DNA of 64,000 nt, taken from positions 1,178,001 to 1,242,000 of the forward strand of contig NZ_CP114054.1 of NCBI RefSeq assembly GCF_026967575.1, given 5' to 3'. The notes beneath the pieces were generated by a model that was not told where the DNA came from, did not search any database, and saw nothing but the letters and a program-made list of their open reading frames with translations. Made by a program: the position numbers and the translations under genes. Origin of the DNA: Aurantiacibacter sp. MUD11. Its GTDB lineage: Bacteria; Pseudomonadota; Alphaproteobacteria; Sphingomonadales; Sphingomonadaceae. Shown here in pieces: positions 47,048 to 58,072 of this stretch (positions are counted from its first letter, which is position 1; every line of letters starts with the position of its first letter).

Positions 47048-49168
47048 TCAGAAGCTGCCGGCGACGGTCAGGTTGAAGACCTGGCCGATCGAACGGCGGC
47101 GATCTTCCGTGAACAGCACCGGCGATACGTCGCGCGGACCGGCATAGACGGTGCGCAGCGTGGTCGTGTTGGCGTCGAAGACGTTGCCCACGCGCAGCCG
47201 CACGGTCGCGCCGAACACGTCCTTGTGCTCCACGAACACGGCACCGAAGGTGCTGGGCGAGTGGTCGGTGATGATTTCCGCCACGCGGTAGGACGGGGCG
47301 CGTTCGGTATCGCGGAACTCCAGTCCCCAAGCATAGTCGGTTTCCGGGATGTCGTGACGGAAATCAAGGCGGATCTCGAACGGATCGTTGCGGTCGAAGC
47401 GCCGCTCGACCCCGGTAACGGGGTCGACGAGGTTCGAATCCTCGATCGACATCCGCAGGTCCAGCTGCGCGCCGGCAAAACCCAGCGGGGTCATGTCGAG
47501 CGTGCCGAAGAAGCGTGCGCCGCGACGGTTGGCGCTGGCGATATTGCCGCGAGCCTCGCCGCCACCGACGACCGGCACGATCAGCACGAGATCCTCGATC
47601 CGCTCCTCGAAGAGGGTCAGGGTGGCCGAACCGTAGCGGCCGAAGTTCTTGGCGATCTCCAGCTCGAACTCCCAGCTCTGCTGCGGGCGCAGTTCGTTGT
47701 TGCCCGCATTGGCCTGGTCGTCTGTCAGGTTCACGCTCGCAAGGAAGTCGCCGAAATCCAGCTGCCCCACGCGGCGTGCGACCTCAAAGTTGATATCGAG
47801 ACCCTCCAGCGGCGCCCAGGCCACGCTCATCGAGCCCTTGGGACGCTGGAAAGAACGCGCATTGGGATTGGCGCCGGTCTGCGAAATCTCCGAATACTCG
47901 CCGCCGCCGATAAGCTGCACGGAAAGGTTTTCGGTAATCGGGAAGCCGACGCTGAGCAGCGCCTCGTAGCGATCCTCGCGCACGCCGCCGACGCCGGCGG
48001 GGAACGGGATTTCGACATACTGGTCGCCCAGTGGATCGTAACCGAACAGGCTGCCGACCTGGTCGAGCCGGTTGAAGGCGGCTTCGCCCGAAAGCTGCCA
48101 GTCGGCGCCCAGCATGCCCCAGCGGTATTCCGCACGACCGATCCGCTCGCCGGTGTCCGACAGGCGCGCAAACTGCGAGCCGCTGGTGGGCAGGACACCC
48201 AGGTCGAGCAGCGAGTTGGTGACGAAGTCGCCGTGTTCGTAGGATTCCAGACCGATCAGCTTGAGACGACCGGGACCGAGGGGAAATTCGATGTCCGCGC
48301 CAATCTCGTAGAACCACTCGTCATTGGTGGCGCGGAAACGCTCGTGGAACGGGTCCAGCGGGTTGTCGTCGACGCGGCGCTCTTCCTCGCGGCTGCGGAA
48401 GAACTGCAGGCCACCCGTCAGGTTGAGGTTGGCAACCACGTCGGGCCCCAGGTCGAACTGGAACTGTCCGGTCAGCGAGGGACGATTGAAATCGGCCTTG
48501 GTCAGGTTGAAGCGTTCATCGACGAAGCCGGTCGCATCGGTGAAGATTGCCGGACCGGCGGAACCGCGGATGAAGGAGGAATTTTCCAGCGCGATGGTGA
48601 AGTCGAGCGCGCCGCTTGCTCCGGAAATCGATACTTCGCCCTCGAACCAGCCGGGGTTGGCCGGTCCGGTCGAGAATTGCGGTCGCCATTCGAACTGGCC
48701 CGAGAGGTTACCCTGCTCGACGATGATATTGGCCACCCGCCCCGACAGGCCCGGAATGTCCAGGGTCGCGCCATCGACAACCTCGATGCGGATCACGTTC
48801 TCTACCGGGATGCGGGCAAGCTGTTCGGCCGTGCTGGTCGACTTGCTCGACAGGCGAGTGCCGTTGATCAGCACGTTTTCGTCCGCCTGCCCGAAGCCGC
48901 GGTTACCGCCGCCACCGCCGCCACCGCCACCGCGATTCACGGTGAAGCCGGGGATCTCTTCCAGCATGTCGGCCGCATTGCGCGGAGCGTACCGGGCAAA
49001 GTCCTCGGGGTAGTAGACCTCGCGTGCAGACGCGCCGGTTCCTTCGAAATCAGCCTCTTGCGGCGGATCGGGATTCTCCGCCGCAGTATCCGCGAACGCC
49101 GGAGTAGTCTGAAAAAGGATAGCCGCAGCCAACGCCAAGGTGGCGACCTGCGGACGGCGAATAGACAC
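47048..49168 (-). CDS. TonB-dependent receptor, paralogue 1 of a TBDR-amidase-TBDR cluster
   Basis: A 706-residue receptor. The signal peptide ends AFAD; the plug starts [20 protein letters not shown], contains a run of nine glycines before [19 protein letters not shown], and the barrel ends NLTVAGSF. The plug wording PEDFARxAPRNAxDML-x-E-x-PGFTV is shared with the receptor at 50797-52926, so the two are paralogues. GTG at 49168 is the best start (AGGAG about 11 bases upstream). It is the last gene after a secreted amidase, 82 bp away. The substrate is unknown, perhaps a peptide or amide-bearing compound. Confidence 0.9.
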   Translation of the reverse strand: MSIRRPQVATLALAAAILFQTTPAFADTAAENPDPPQEADFEGTGASAREVYYPEDFARYAPRNAADMLEEIPGFTVNRGGGGGGGGGNRGFGQADENVLINGTRLSSKSTSTAEQLARIPVENVIRIEVVDGATLDIPGLSGRVANIIVEQGNLSGQFEWRPQFSTGPANPGWFEGEVSISGASGALDFTIALENSSFIRGSAGPAIFTDATGFVDERFNLTKADFNRPSLTGQFQFDLGPDVVANLNLTGGLQFFRSREEERRVDDNPLDPFHERFRATNDEWFYEIGADIEFPLGPGRLKLIGLESYEHGDFVTNSLLDLGVLPTSGSQFARLSDTGERIGRAEYRWGMLGADWQLSGEAAFNRLDQVGSLFGYDPLGDQYVEIPFPAGVGGVREDRYEALLSVGFPITENLSVQLIGGGEYSEISQTGANPNARSFQRPKGSMSVAWAPLEGLDINFEVARRVGQLDFGDFLASVNLTDDQANAGNNELRPQQSWEFELEIAKNFGRYGSATLTLFEERIEDLVLIVPVVGGGEARGNIASANRRGARFFGTLDMTPLGFAGAQLDLRMSIEDSNLVDPVTGVERRFDRNDPFEIRLDFRHDIPETDYAWGLEFRDTERAPSYRVAEIITDHSPSTFGAVFVEHKDVFGATVRLRVGNVFDANTTTLRTVYAGPRDVSPVLFTEDRRRSIGQVFNLTVAGSF

Positions 49169-49250
49169 GCTCAGGGGGGCTCCTGTTGATTTTGTCCGGC
49201 CAGTTAGATGAAATCAATCTCGACAACAAGTGGACTTTTGTCACATTGTG

Positions 49251-50756
49251 TCACGGCACGGGATTCCAACGGGTTAGCGATGGTTCTGGCAATTCGGCAC
49301 TGCGCGCACGCTCGTAGGCGGCGCCTGCCTGCAGGATGGCATGATCGCTCCACTGTGCACCGATGAAGGACAGACCGACCGGCAGCCTTTCGACATGGCC
49401 CATCGGCACGGTGAGGTGCGGATAGCCCGACACCGCGGCAAGACTGCCGATACCGATGCCGCCCAGCCAGTGGTCGCCCAGCAGCAGGTCGATATTCCAG
49501 GCCGGGCCACGCGTCGGTGCGACCAGGAAGGCAACGTCGTGCTCTGCCAGCAGCGCGTCGATCCCTTCGGCGCCCGCCAGCCGGCGCGCGGTTTCGCGGG
49601 CTTCGAGATATTCCGCCTCGTCGGTGGTCTCCAGCGCCAGCTCGAACACGTCCTGCCCGAACCAGCGCAACTCCTGATCGGCATGTTCGATGTTGAAGGC
49701 GATCAGGTCCGCCAGCGAGCGTACCGGGATGTCGGCGGGAGAGTTCTCGAGATAGGTGTTTATGTCGCGCTGGAATTCGTAGAGCAGCACCGTGTACTCG
49801 GCATCGCCCATCTCGGGATTGCCCTCGTAGGTGACGTCGACCAGCACCGCACCTGCCTGCCGCAGGTCGGTGAGCGCCTGCTCATAGACCTCGCCCAAAG
49901 GCGCGAACCCGCCGAACCGATCGCGCAGCACGCCGATGCGCACGCCTTGCAGGGAGGCTTCGGCCAGTCCCGCGGTGAAGTCGGTGGCGTAATCGTCGGC
50001 ATCGGCGGTTGCCGGATCGAGCGGATCGCTTCCGGCAATCGCCGTAAGCAGCATCGCCGCACTGGTCACGCTGCGGGCCATCGGCCCGGCGGTGTCCTGG
50101 CTGGCGCTGAGCGGAACCACGTGGGTGCGGCTGACCATGCCCACGGTGGGCTTGAACCCCACCACGCCGTTGACGCTGGCCGGGCAGGTGATCGAACCGT
50201 CAGTCTCGGTGCCGATGGCCGCCCAGGCAAAGCCGGCGGCCACGGCTGCCCCGCTGCCCGATGACGAGCCGCAGGCATTGCGGTCTGTCGCATGCGGGTT
50301 GCGGGTGATGCCGCCCACCGCGCTCCAGCCGCTGGTGCTGTCGGAACTGCGGAAGTTGGCCCATTCGGACAGGTTGGTCTTGCCCAGCACCACCCCGCCC
50401 GCTTCGCGCAGCCGCGCAATCATCGGGGCGTCCCGGCCGGTATCGTTGTCTGCGAGCGCCAGCGAGCCAGCGGTGGTCGGCAATTCCCTGGTCTCGATGT
50501 TGTCCTTCACCAGCACCGTGCGGCCGCCGAGCGGTGTTCCTTCCTCGAAGGCTTCCCCGGCCTCCTGCGCGGCAGCGGGATTGAGCACGATCACCGAACC
50601 CAGGCCGTCGGCACCCCGATCGAACTGCAGAATTCGGTCAATCCGCTCCTGTGCGTGGCGTTCGGCGACATTCGGCTCGGCCTCCGCGCCGCCTTGCTGC
50701 GCAAGGGCAGGCGTGGAAATGAGCAGGGCGGCAAGCGGCAGGAGCAGGTGTTTCAT
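49251..50756 (-). CDS. Secreted amidase-signature hydrolase
   Basis: A 501-residue amidase-signature enzyme exported by a signal peptide (cleavage after LAQ near residue 20). The catalytic triad is Lys84 (VLVKDN), cis-Ser164 in ACGSSSGSG and Ser188 in TETDGSITCP, with the 24-residue Ser-Ser spacing. The C-terminal half has LVAPTRGPAWNID and GIGSLAAVSGYPHLTVPMGH. It should hydrolyse an amide in the periplasm or outside the cell. ATG 50756 is chosen for its signal peptide and AGAAGG. It lies between two paralogous receptors on one strand, 40 bp after the first, probably in one operon. Confidence 0.9.
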   Translation of the reverse strand: MKHLLLPLAALLISTPALAQQGGAEAEPNVAERHAQERIDRILQFDRGADGLGSVIVLNPAAAQEAGEAFEEGTPLGGRTVLVKDNIETRELPTTAGSLALADNDTGRDAPMIARLREAGGVVLGKTNLSEWANFRSSDSTSGWSAVGGITRNPHATDRNACGSSSGSGAAVAAGFAWAAIGTETDGSITCPASVNGVVGFKPTVGMVSRTHVVPLSASQDTAGPMARSVTSAAMLLTAIAGSDPLDPATADADDYATDFTAGLAEASLQGVRIGVLRDRFGGFAPLGEVYEQALTDLRQAGAVLVDVTYEGNPEMGDAEYTVLLYEFQRDINTYLENSPADIPVRSLADLIAFNIEHADQELRWFGQDVFELALETTDEAEYLEARETARRLAGAEGIDALLAEHDVAFLVAPTRGPAWNIDLLLGDHWLGGIGIGSLAAVSGYPHLTVPMGHVERLPVGLSFIGAQWSDHAILQAGAAYERARSAELPEPSLTRWNPVP

Positions 50757-50796
50757 GGGCGCCTTCTGCGCCACGCCCCTGCCCAGTGCAATACCC

Positions 50797-52926
50797 CTAG
50801 AAGTCCCCGGACAGGCGGAAATTGAAGATCGGCTGCACCGACAGGTCCTGCGTCTCGCGGAAGGCCAGCGGCGTGCGGTCGCGGTAACCCTCGTAGACAT
50901 AGCGATCCTGGATCGCGCGCCCGTCGGTCAGGTTGAACACCGACAGGTTGGCGGTCATGCCGAACACGTCCTTATGCTCGATGAAGGCATAGGTGTAGGT
51001 CGGCCCTTCGTAGTTGAAGCCGGTTTCGCCGAGGCGATAGTAGGGCAGCGTGTGGTTGTATTCCATGCCGGCACCCCAGGCCCAGTTGCTGCCGGGAATG
51101 TCGTGCCGCAGTTCCAGGTCGACCTGGTGATCCTGGTGCCCGCCGAAGCTGCGCTTCTCGCCGGTCAGCGGGTCTTCCAGTTCGGTGTCTTCGAACTGCA
51201 GCGTGACTTCCAGCTGCATGCCGTTGAGGCCCAGCGGCTCCAGCTGGAAGGTGGTGTTCCAGTATACGCCCAGCAGGGTGGCCTTATCGATGTTGCCGCG
51301 CGTCTCCAGCCCGCCCGGAACCGGGATGAACTCGATGTAGTCGTCGATCCGGCGGGCGTAAAAGCGCAGGTTGGAACTGCCCCAGTCGCCCAGGTCCTTG
51401 GTGGCTTCCAGCTTGGCTTCCCACGTCTGCGGGGGCACCAGCTCGACATTGCCCGCGTTCTGCTGGTTCTGGTTGAGCGACACGCTGCGCAGGAAGTCGC
51501 CGAACGACAGCTGACCCACCGTGCGTGCGAGTTCGAACGACAGGTCGAGCCCGTCCGCCACCTGCCAGGCGAGGTTGATCGAACCCTTGGGGCGCCAGAA
51601 GCTACGCGTCAGGCCATTGGCCCCGGTCTGGGCGATGGTCGAGTATTCGCCTCCCATCCCGACCTGCAACGACAGGTTATCCGCCAGCGGACGGCTGTGC
51701 GTCAGGATCGTCTCGTACCGGTCCTCGGTCACCCCGCCGGTGCCGTTGGGGAAGGGAATTTCCACGAATTCGCCGCTGGGATCGAGGTCGAACAGCTGCG
51801 CGCTGCGATCCAGCCGGTTGAAGGCCGCCTCGGCATCGAGCTGCCAGTCGCCGCCCAGCATGGACCAGCTGTACTCGGCGCGGGCGATGCGCTCGCCGCT
51901 TTCGCTGCGCGAGGCAAAGCGGCTGCCGACGTCGTCACTGCCGTCCTCGAAACTGATGATCGAATCCGAGCGACCGCGATTGCGACTGTAGCTTTCCAGC
52001 CCGATCAGCTTGAGCCGTCCGCCGGCGAGGTCGAACTGTACGTCCGCGCCCAGTTCGTATCCCCAGCCGCGCACGCGGTCCTCGAACATGCGGAACCGGT
52101 CGACGCCGTTGACGAGGTCGCGCTGCTGATTGTCGCGGAAGTTCTGGTAGGCGCGGCGGTAGTTGGCATTGGCATTGACGATCGTGCCGCCGGGGCTGGT
52201 CCACTGGGCACTGCCCGAAATGCGCGGGAAGTCGCCGATGAACTGCATGCGGATGTCGCGCTGTTCGATAACGTTGCCGTCGGCATCGTAGATGAAGGCA
52301 TTGCCGCCGCCTGCCGCGCCGCGACCCACGCCGTTCGACACCGCCATGGTCCAGTCGAACGTCTCGCCCGAACCGCTGAGCGACACCTCGCCGCCGATGT
52401 AGCTGGGCTCGGCATACTTGGGCCGGAAATTGGCGCGATAGGTGAAGCGGCCGCTGATTGCGCTTGGCTTGGTGATGACATTGGCGACCTGGCCGGACAG
52501 GCCGGCGATACCCAGCGTCGCGCCATCGACGATCTCGATCCGCTCCACCCGGTCGGTGGCGATGCGCTGCAACTGGCTGAACACGCCTTCGGACTTGTTG
52601 GTGATGCGTTCGCCATCGATCAGCACGTTGGCGCTCGCCTGTCCCAGGCCGCGCGCACCGTCTTCCCCGCGCACGGTGAAGCCGGGCACCTCGTTCAGCA
52701 TGTCCAGCGCATTGCGCGGCGCGAAGCGGGCAAAATCTTCGGGCGTGAACACGCGCGTTCCGCTGCGCTGCTCCGCGGCATCGGGCGTTGCTGAGCCTTC
52801 CGGCAGGTCCGGTTCGGCCTCGGCCTCCACTTCCTGCGCGGCAACAGGCCAGGCGACGGCCAGCAATGCCACGGCTGCGGTCGTGTGAAAAAATCTATGC
52901 AATTCAGCCCTGTCCCTCAACGACAT
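50797..52926 (-). CDS. TonB-dependent receptor, paralogue 2 of a TBDR-amidase-TBDR cluster
   Basis: A 709-residue receptor and likely first gene of the cluster. The signal peptide ends PVAAQ; the mature N-terminus is acidic ([13 protein letters not shown]). The plug includes [20 protein letters not shown] and [20 protein letters not shown], plus [20 protein letters not shown], and the barrel ends FNFRLSGDF. It is a close paralogue in length and motif order of the receptor at 47048-49168 but lacks the Gly run. The barrel segments have [19 protein letters not shown] strands. The substrate is unknown. Confidence 0.91.
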   Translation of the reverse strand: MSLRDRAELHRFFHTTAAVALLAVAWPVAAQEVEAEAEPDLPEGSATPDAAEQRSGTRVFTPEDFARFAPRNALDMLNEVPGFTVRGEDGARGLGQASANVLIDGERITNKSEGVFSQLQRIATDRVERIEIVDGATLGIAGLSGQVANVITKPSAISGRFTYRANFRPKYAEPSYIGGEVSLSGSGETFDWTMAVSNGVGRGAAGGGNAFIYDADGNVIEQRDIRMQFIGDFPRISGSAQWTSPGGTIVNANANYRRAYQNFRDNQQRDLVNGVDRFRMFEDRVRGWGYELGADVQFDLAGGRLKLIGLESYSRNRGRSDSIISFEDGSDDVGSRFASRSESGERIARAEYSWSMLGGDWQLDAEAAFNRLDRSAQLFDLDPSGEFVEIPFPNGTGGVTEDRYETILTHSRPLADNLSLQVGMGGEYSTIAQTGANGLTRSFWRPKGSINLAWQVADGLDLSFELARTVGQLSFGDFLRSVSLNQNQQNAGNVELVPPQTWEAKLEATKDLGDWGSSNLRFYARRIDDYIEFIPVPGGLETRGNIDKATLLGVYWNTTFQLEPLGLNGMQLEVTLQFEDTELEDPLTGEKRSFGGHQDHQVDLELRHDIPGSNWAWGAGMEYNHTLPYYRLGETGFNYEGPTYTYAFIEHKDVFGMTANLSVFNLTDGRAIQDRYVYEGYRDRTPLAFRETQDLSVQPIFNFRLSGDF

Positions 52927-53096
52927 TTGTAATCGCGGGCGGTTACAGGGAAAACTTCCAATGCTGGCGCGGGCTTATCGACCAGTGTCGAAGATGGTCC
53001 GATAAACGGATTCTGAAGAATGCGGGGTGCAAGGCCCTTGAACCTGTGGAGCCAAGGGGCAACATAGGCCCTCGGAATTCAAGAAAAGGACCACGC

Positions 53097-53792
53097 ATGT
53101 TCGACCTGTTCGGCGACAACAAAGACCGTTTCACCACCGATCCCGTTACCGGCGCCCTGGTGCCTGTCGTTGTCGAATCGACCAGCCGTGGCGAACGCAG
53201 CTTCGATATCTTCAGCCGCCTGCTGCGCGAACGCATCGTCTTCGTCACCGGCCAGGTGGAAGACAACATGGCCTCGCTGATCGTGGCCCAGCTACTGTTC
53301 CTCGAAAGCGAGAACTCGCAGGACATCTCGATGTACATCAACTCGCCCGGCGGCGTGGTGACGGCCGGCATGGCGATCCACGACACCATGCAGTACATCA
53401 AGCCCAAGGTCCGCACCGTGGTGGTGGGCCAGGCGGCGTCGATGGGCAGCTTTCTGCTGGCCGCGGGTGAGCCGGGCATGCGCGTGGCGCTGCCCAATGC
53501 CCGCGTGATGGTGCACCAGCCCTCCGGCGGTGCGCGCGGCATGGCGTCCGACATCGAGATCCAGGCCCGCGAAATCCTGCGCATCCGCGAACGGATGAAC
53601 GAGCTGTACGTGCAGTATACCGGCCAGAGCCTCACCGACATCGAGAAGGCCATGGACCGCGACACCTTCCTCGACGCCGAGGAAGCCAAGAAATTCGGTA
53701 TCGTGGACGCGGTGTTCGCCCATCGCCCGAAGGACGATGCCGAGCACGATCGCGACGGCACCGGCGGCGCTCCGACGGCGGACAGCGAGTAA
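53097..53792 (+). CDS. clpP: ATP-dependent Clp protease proteolytic subunit
   Basis: ClpP (231 residues) is the serine peptidase barrel that degrades proteins fed by ClpX or ClpA. The catalytic triad is Ser115 (GQAASMGSF), His140 (MVHQPSGG) and Asp189 (AMDRDTFL). The last 20 residues (after AHRPKDD) are acidic and longer than in E. coli. ATG 53097 gives a standard start; AAGGA precedes it. A CCCTTGAA at 53035-53042 resembles an RpoH -35 element, but the matching -10 (CAACATA at 53060-53066) is weak and too far. clpX follows after 197 bp. Confidence 0.97.
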   Translation: MFDLFGDNKDRFTTDPVTGALVPVVVESTSRGERSFDIFSRLLRERIVFVTGQVEDNMASLIVAQLLFLESENSQDISMYINSPGGVVTAGMAIHDTMQYIKPKVRTVVVGQAASMGSFLLAAGEPGMRVALPNARVMVHQPSGGARGMASDIEIQAREILRIRERMNELYVQYTGQSLTDIEKAMDRDTFLDAEEAKKFGIVDAVFAHRPKDDAEHDRDGTGGAPTADSE

Positions 53793-53802
53793 TCGCATGT
53801 CG

Positions 53803-53832
53803 CTTTCACCCCGTCAGACAGCGGGATGAAAG
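53803..53832 (+). terminator. Hairpin in the clpP-clpX gap
   Basis: CTTTCACCCCG (53803-53813) pairs with CGGGATGAAAG (53822-53832) with one mismatch; an 8-base loop. The sequence after it, TTGTAGCATTTTGG, is moderately T-rich. It could end clpP transcripts or act as a processing site, allowing separate clpP and clpX levels. Confidence 0.55.
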
Positions 53833-53947
53833 TTGTAGCATTTTGGCAACCCTGTCCCTTCAGGCTGGCGCAAGCCGGTGATGGTAGGGTTAAGCTGTTT
53901 GATATTCAGCCGGTCCGCCCTAGATTGGTGGGCCGAATCCCGCGTTT

Positions 53948-53967
53948 GACTCGAAAGCGTTCGAGTC
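53948..53967 (+). promoter_or_regulatory. Perfect hairpin in the clpX leader
   Basis: GACTCGAA (53948-53955) pairs perfectly with TTCGAGTC (53960-53967) around AGCG, ending 22 bases before the clpX ATG. It could be a protein operator or an RNA element near the ribosome site AGGACGAAAG. No match to a known motif is claimed. Confidence 0.45.
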
Positions 53968-53989
53968 TTGCGCGAACAGGACGAAAGAT

Positions 53990-55264
<1,275 letters not shown>

Positions 55265-55408
55265 TCGCCTGCCGCCACCAGCCTCCCACCCGGCCTAGCA
55301 CTTCCGGAATTTTCGCACGGCCCGTTCGGGCCGCAATCCCGCGCGCCTGATTGCCGGCGCCATCCCATACCCGCGCGCAGGCCGCGCGGGACAAGCAAGG
55401 AATTACCC

Positions 55409-55609
55409 ATGCCCACCAATGCCCAACTCGCCGCCAAGATGCTCCGCGACGCCAGCATGTTCTTCCAGCAGGTAGGCGAACAGAACCCGCCGGTCGCCGA
55501 CCAGATGAACCAGAATGCCGCGGTCTACCAGCAGGTCGCGCAGCTGGTCGAAAGCGATCCGACCGGCGAGGTGCCCACGCAGGATCCGGGTGCCGCACCG
55601 CAGGAATAA
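55409..55609 (+). CDS. Small hypothetical protein, Gln/Asn-rich
   Basis: A 66-residue soluble protein, MPTNAQLAAKMLRDASMFFQ followed by a helical region and an acidic end (SDPTGEVPTQDPGAAPQE). AAGGA sits 8 bases before the ATG. The first two thirds look amphipathic helical, with many Gln and Asn. It lacks cysteine and signal peptide. It is 144 bp after clpX with a CGGCCC-GTTC-GGGCCG hairpin between, so it is probably transcribed alone. The family is not recognised; coding status rests on ribosome site and codon character. Confidence 0.65.
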   Translation: MPTNAQLAAKMLRDASMFFQQVGEQNPPVADQMNQNAAVYQQVAQLVESDPTGEVPTQDPGAAPQE

Positions 55610-55766
55610 CACTTCCCGCGCAAGCCTTCGGCTTGCTTCCCACCCCGTAGCAACCCGTTCTGCCGCAAGTGGAAATCGCCGCTTGCGCGCCTTTCGGTTT
55701 GCCCACATGACAGCTGCCTGAGCAATCTCGCCACGCAGGCGGGAAAGGGGTGGAGGGACTCCCGCA

Positions 55767-56663
55767 ATGATGAAGGATTCGCTGGCGGCCGGCTTGGCAA
55801 CCGCCGCCATGCTGGGGGCAATGCCCGCTGCCGCGCAGACACAGACCGCGACGCGTTTCGTCGCCGAGTTCACGGCCGCAGCACCCGGTGAAGAACACAT
55901 CGCGGAGCGCGGCGATCCCGTGCTGACTGCCCGCATCCGCCCCGAACTCGCGGTGGAACTGCTGGAAGTGCCTGACGAGGATACCCAGAGGGATATCGGC
56001 GCTTCCCGGGATAATCCGCTGATCGTGGGTACACGGCTTTACGGCTCGTCCAACCGGCCGAGCCTGTACTGCCACATGCTCACCAACCGCGTTGTGGGCT
56101 CAGGTGGCACCTGCTTTCGCGACTTCGATGGCGATGGCGCCTTCGAACAGGGCGTGAAGCTCGAGGCGCCCGGCCTCAACACCGATGTCGTGCTGCTCGA
56201 CCAGGACGGCGACTGGTACGGAGGCACCTTCGTCGAGCGCGAGCGCCTGCGTCCGCCGCTCGCCTATCGTCCGGTCCCGGCGGAAGACGTTCCTAGCTGG
56301 GCCGCTCGCGTCAGCTGGTCTGCCAATGTCCGGCGGGTTGATCCGGAAGATTACCCGGTGCTGCTGACCTTCAACATCTCGGCACGGGAAGAAGGTGAAA
56401 GCACCTCCGTCATCGGAGAATGCGCGACCAGGCGCATCTACGAAGGGGAGCCGATCACGCTGTGGTTCTATGGCAACAAGATCACCGTGCTTGGCTTCAC
56501 CGAAGACGGCGACATGCGCTACGTGGTCGATCCGGCGACAGGGCCGGAGACGCTGGGCTTCATCTACCAGTTCGAAAGCCGCAACCCCTATGTCGGCATT
56601 GCAATCGCCCGCAACAGCACCGAACTGCCCTGCCCCGATCCCGAGGCTTTCGCGGAGCGCTAG
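55767..56663 (+). CDS. Secreted hypothetical protein with EF-hand-like loop
   Basis: A 298-residue exported protein: signal peptide ends AAAQ (about residue 24). The body is mostly beta-like, with a calcium-loop-like FRDFDGDGAFEQG, a second acidic loop (LDQDGDWYGG), and four cysteines (SLYCHML, GGTCFRDF, GECATRR, LPCPDPE) that may pair in the periplasm. The pairing with a dockerin or EF-hand fold is suggestive, not established. The stop overlaps the convergent GFA gene by 4 bp. I do not recognise the family. Confidence 0.72.
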   Translation: MMKDSLAAGLATAAMLGAMPAAAQTQTATRFVAEFTAAAPGEEHIAERGDPVLTARIRPELAVELLEVPDEDTQRDIGASRDNPLIVGTRLYGSSNRPSLYCHMLTNRVVGSGGTCFRDFDGDGAFEQGVKLEAPGLNTDVVLLDQDGDWYGGTFVERERLRPPLAYRPVPAEDVPSWAARVSWSANVRRVDPEDYPVLLTFNISAREEGESTSVIGECATRRIYEGEPITLWFYGNKITVLGFTEDGDMRYVVDPATGPETLGFIYQFESRNPYVGIAIARNSTELPCPDPEAFAER

Positions 56664-57151
56664 CCCTCGCCGGCCTTGCGCCGCACACCCAGCTCCCGCA
56701 GCCGGTCGAGGCTGGCCTCGGGCAAGACCTCGCGCGGGTCATAGTAATAGTCGAAGGCGGGGATTCCCTCGGGCAGCGTGACCCAGGGCATCTTCTCGAG
56801 CGTGAAGATGGCGACATCGGGGGTGATGCTACCCGGCTCGTCCAGCGCCCCGGCGCGCACGCCCGACATCAGGCGACCGAGCCTGCCGTAGTAGCTCAGC
56901 AGCGGACTGCTGCATTGCGCACAGCTGACGATGATATGCGGGTTTCCGCTGCCCCCGGGCAAACTCGCCTCGCGCGTTTCGCCGCTCAGGAATTCGACAT
57001 TGTCACTTTCCCAGAAGCCGTTGACCACGCTGGTGGAGCCGGTCTGCCGCTGGCATTGGTGACAATGGCAATTGTGCACCATCATCGGTTCGCCGCTGAT
57101 CCGCAGGCGGACCTGGCCGCAAGCGCAGCCCCCTTCGCGTACCACGCTCAT
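56660..57151 (-). CDS. GFA (glutathione-dependent formaldehyde-activating) family protein
   Basis: A 163-residue zinc-binding protein of the GFA/CENP-V family. Cys9 and Cys11 (GGCACGQV), Cys28, Cys30 and Cys33 (HNCHCHQCQRQTG), and a later CxxC (VSCAQCSS) give the usual two zinc sites. The family name comes from one formaldehyde-glutathione enzyme, but most members have unknown chemistry, so the name is not proof of function. The start overlaps the CDF stop by 4 bp (ATGA), so it is coupled with the metal transporter. It could respond to zinc availability, but that is a guess. Confidence 0.87.
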   Translation of the reverse strand: MSVVREGGCACGQVRLRISGEPMMVHNCHCHQCQRQTGSTSVVNGFWESDNVEFLSGETREASLPGGSGNPHIIVSCAQCSSPLLSYYGRLGRLMSGVRAGALDEPGSITPDVAIFTLEKMPWVTLPEGIPAFDYYYDPREVLPEASLDRLRELGVRRKAGEG

Positions 57152-58068
57152 GCACAACCTCCCGTAGATGTCCGCTGGCTGATCTCGACCTGCAAGGTGA
57201 CGTGGCCGATGGCGTGGTGATGCTCAAGCTCGTGCGCGGCCTTGTGCAGGAAGGCATCGCCCGGATGGCCGCCGGGCATCACCAAGTGCGCGGTCAGCGC
57301 CGTCTCGGTGGTGGACATCGGCCAGATATGCAGATGGTGCACCTGCTCCACGCCCGGCAGGCCGGCGAGGAAAGCCCGCACTTCCGTCTCGTTCACGCTG
57401 TCGGGCACGGCCAGCAGGCTCATCTTCACCGCGTCTTTCAGCAGCCCGAAGGTGCCCCAGGCGATCACCAGCACGATGATCAGGCTGACGATCGGATCGA
57501 TCAGCACCGCCCCGGTCAGCAGGATGGCCGCGCCGGCGATCACCACGCCCACGCTCACCAGGGCGTCGGCCGCCATGTGCAGGAAGGCGCCGCGAATGTT
57601 GATGTCGTGCTTGCGTCCGCGCAGGAACAGCAGCGCGGTGGCGGTGTTGATGACGATGCCGATGCCCGCGACCCAGATCATCGTCCAGCCTTGCGGCTCT
57701 ACCGGATCGATAAAGCGGTGGATCGTTTCGAACAGGATTGCCCCGATCGCCAGCAGCAGCAGCACGGCATTGGCCAGCGCGGCGAGGATGGTGGAGCTCT
57801 TGAGGCCGAAGGTGAAGCGCGCCGAGGGCGGGCGCTTGGCCGCCACGCTGGCGGCCCAGGCGATCAGCAGGCCGAGGACGTCGGACAGGTTGTGCCCGGC
57901 ATCGGCCACCAGTGCCATCGACCCCGAAAGGAAGCCGAAGATCGCCTCGACGACGACAAAGCCGGTGTTGAGCACCACGCCGATGGCGAAGGCGCGTCCG
58001 AAGTCCGCCGGCGCATGGCTGTGGCCATGGTCGTGCCCGTGATGGCTGTGCGAGTGTCCGACCCCCAT
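57148..58068 (-). CDS. Cation diffusion facilitator (Zn/Cd/Co efflux)
   Basis: A 306-residue CDF transporter that exports divalent cations by proton exchange. A His-rich N-terminus (GHSHSHHGHDHGHSHAP) binds metal; six helices follow, with the site residues in ALVADAGHNLSDV and FLHMAADALVSVGVV (HxxxD and DxxHN-type). The C-terminal cytoplasmic domain has LPGVEQVHHLHIWPMSTTET, typical of CzcD/ZitB type. Zn is the usual substrate. ATG 58068 is chosen; it starts 4 bp after the mtgA stop, so three genes mtgA, CDF and GFA are one transcription unit. Confidence 0.93.
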   Translation of the reverse strand: MGVGHSHSHHGHDHGHSHAPADFGRAFAIGVVLNTGFVVVEAIFGFLSGSMALVADAGHNLSDVLGLLIAWAASVAAKRPPSARFTFGLKSSTILAALANAVLLLLAIGAILFETIHRFIDPVEPQGWTMIWVAGIGIVINTATALLFLRGRKHDINIRGAFLHMAADALVSVGVVIAGAAILLTGAVLIDPIVSLIIVLVIAWGTFGLLKDAVKMSLLAVPDSVNETEVRAFLAGLPGVEQVHHLHIWPMSTTETALTAHLVMPGGHPGDAFLHKAAHELEHHHAIGHVTLQVEISQRTSTGGCA

Positions 58069-58072
58069 TGCC

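Noticed and set aside
53035..53066. RpoH promoter of clpP
   Set aside because: The -35 CCCTTGAA is good but no -10 with acceptable sequence occurs at 17-18 bases.
55265..55408. Terminator after clpX (CGGCCC-GTTC-GGGCCG)
   Set aside because: Stem is only 6 bp and no T-run follows, so it was not listed as a feature.
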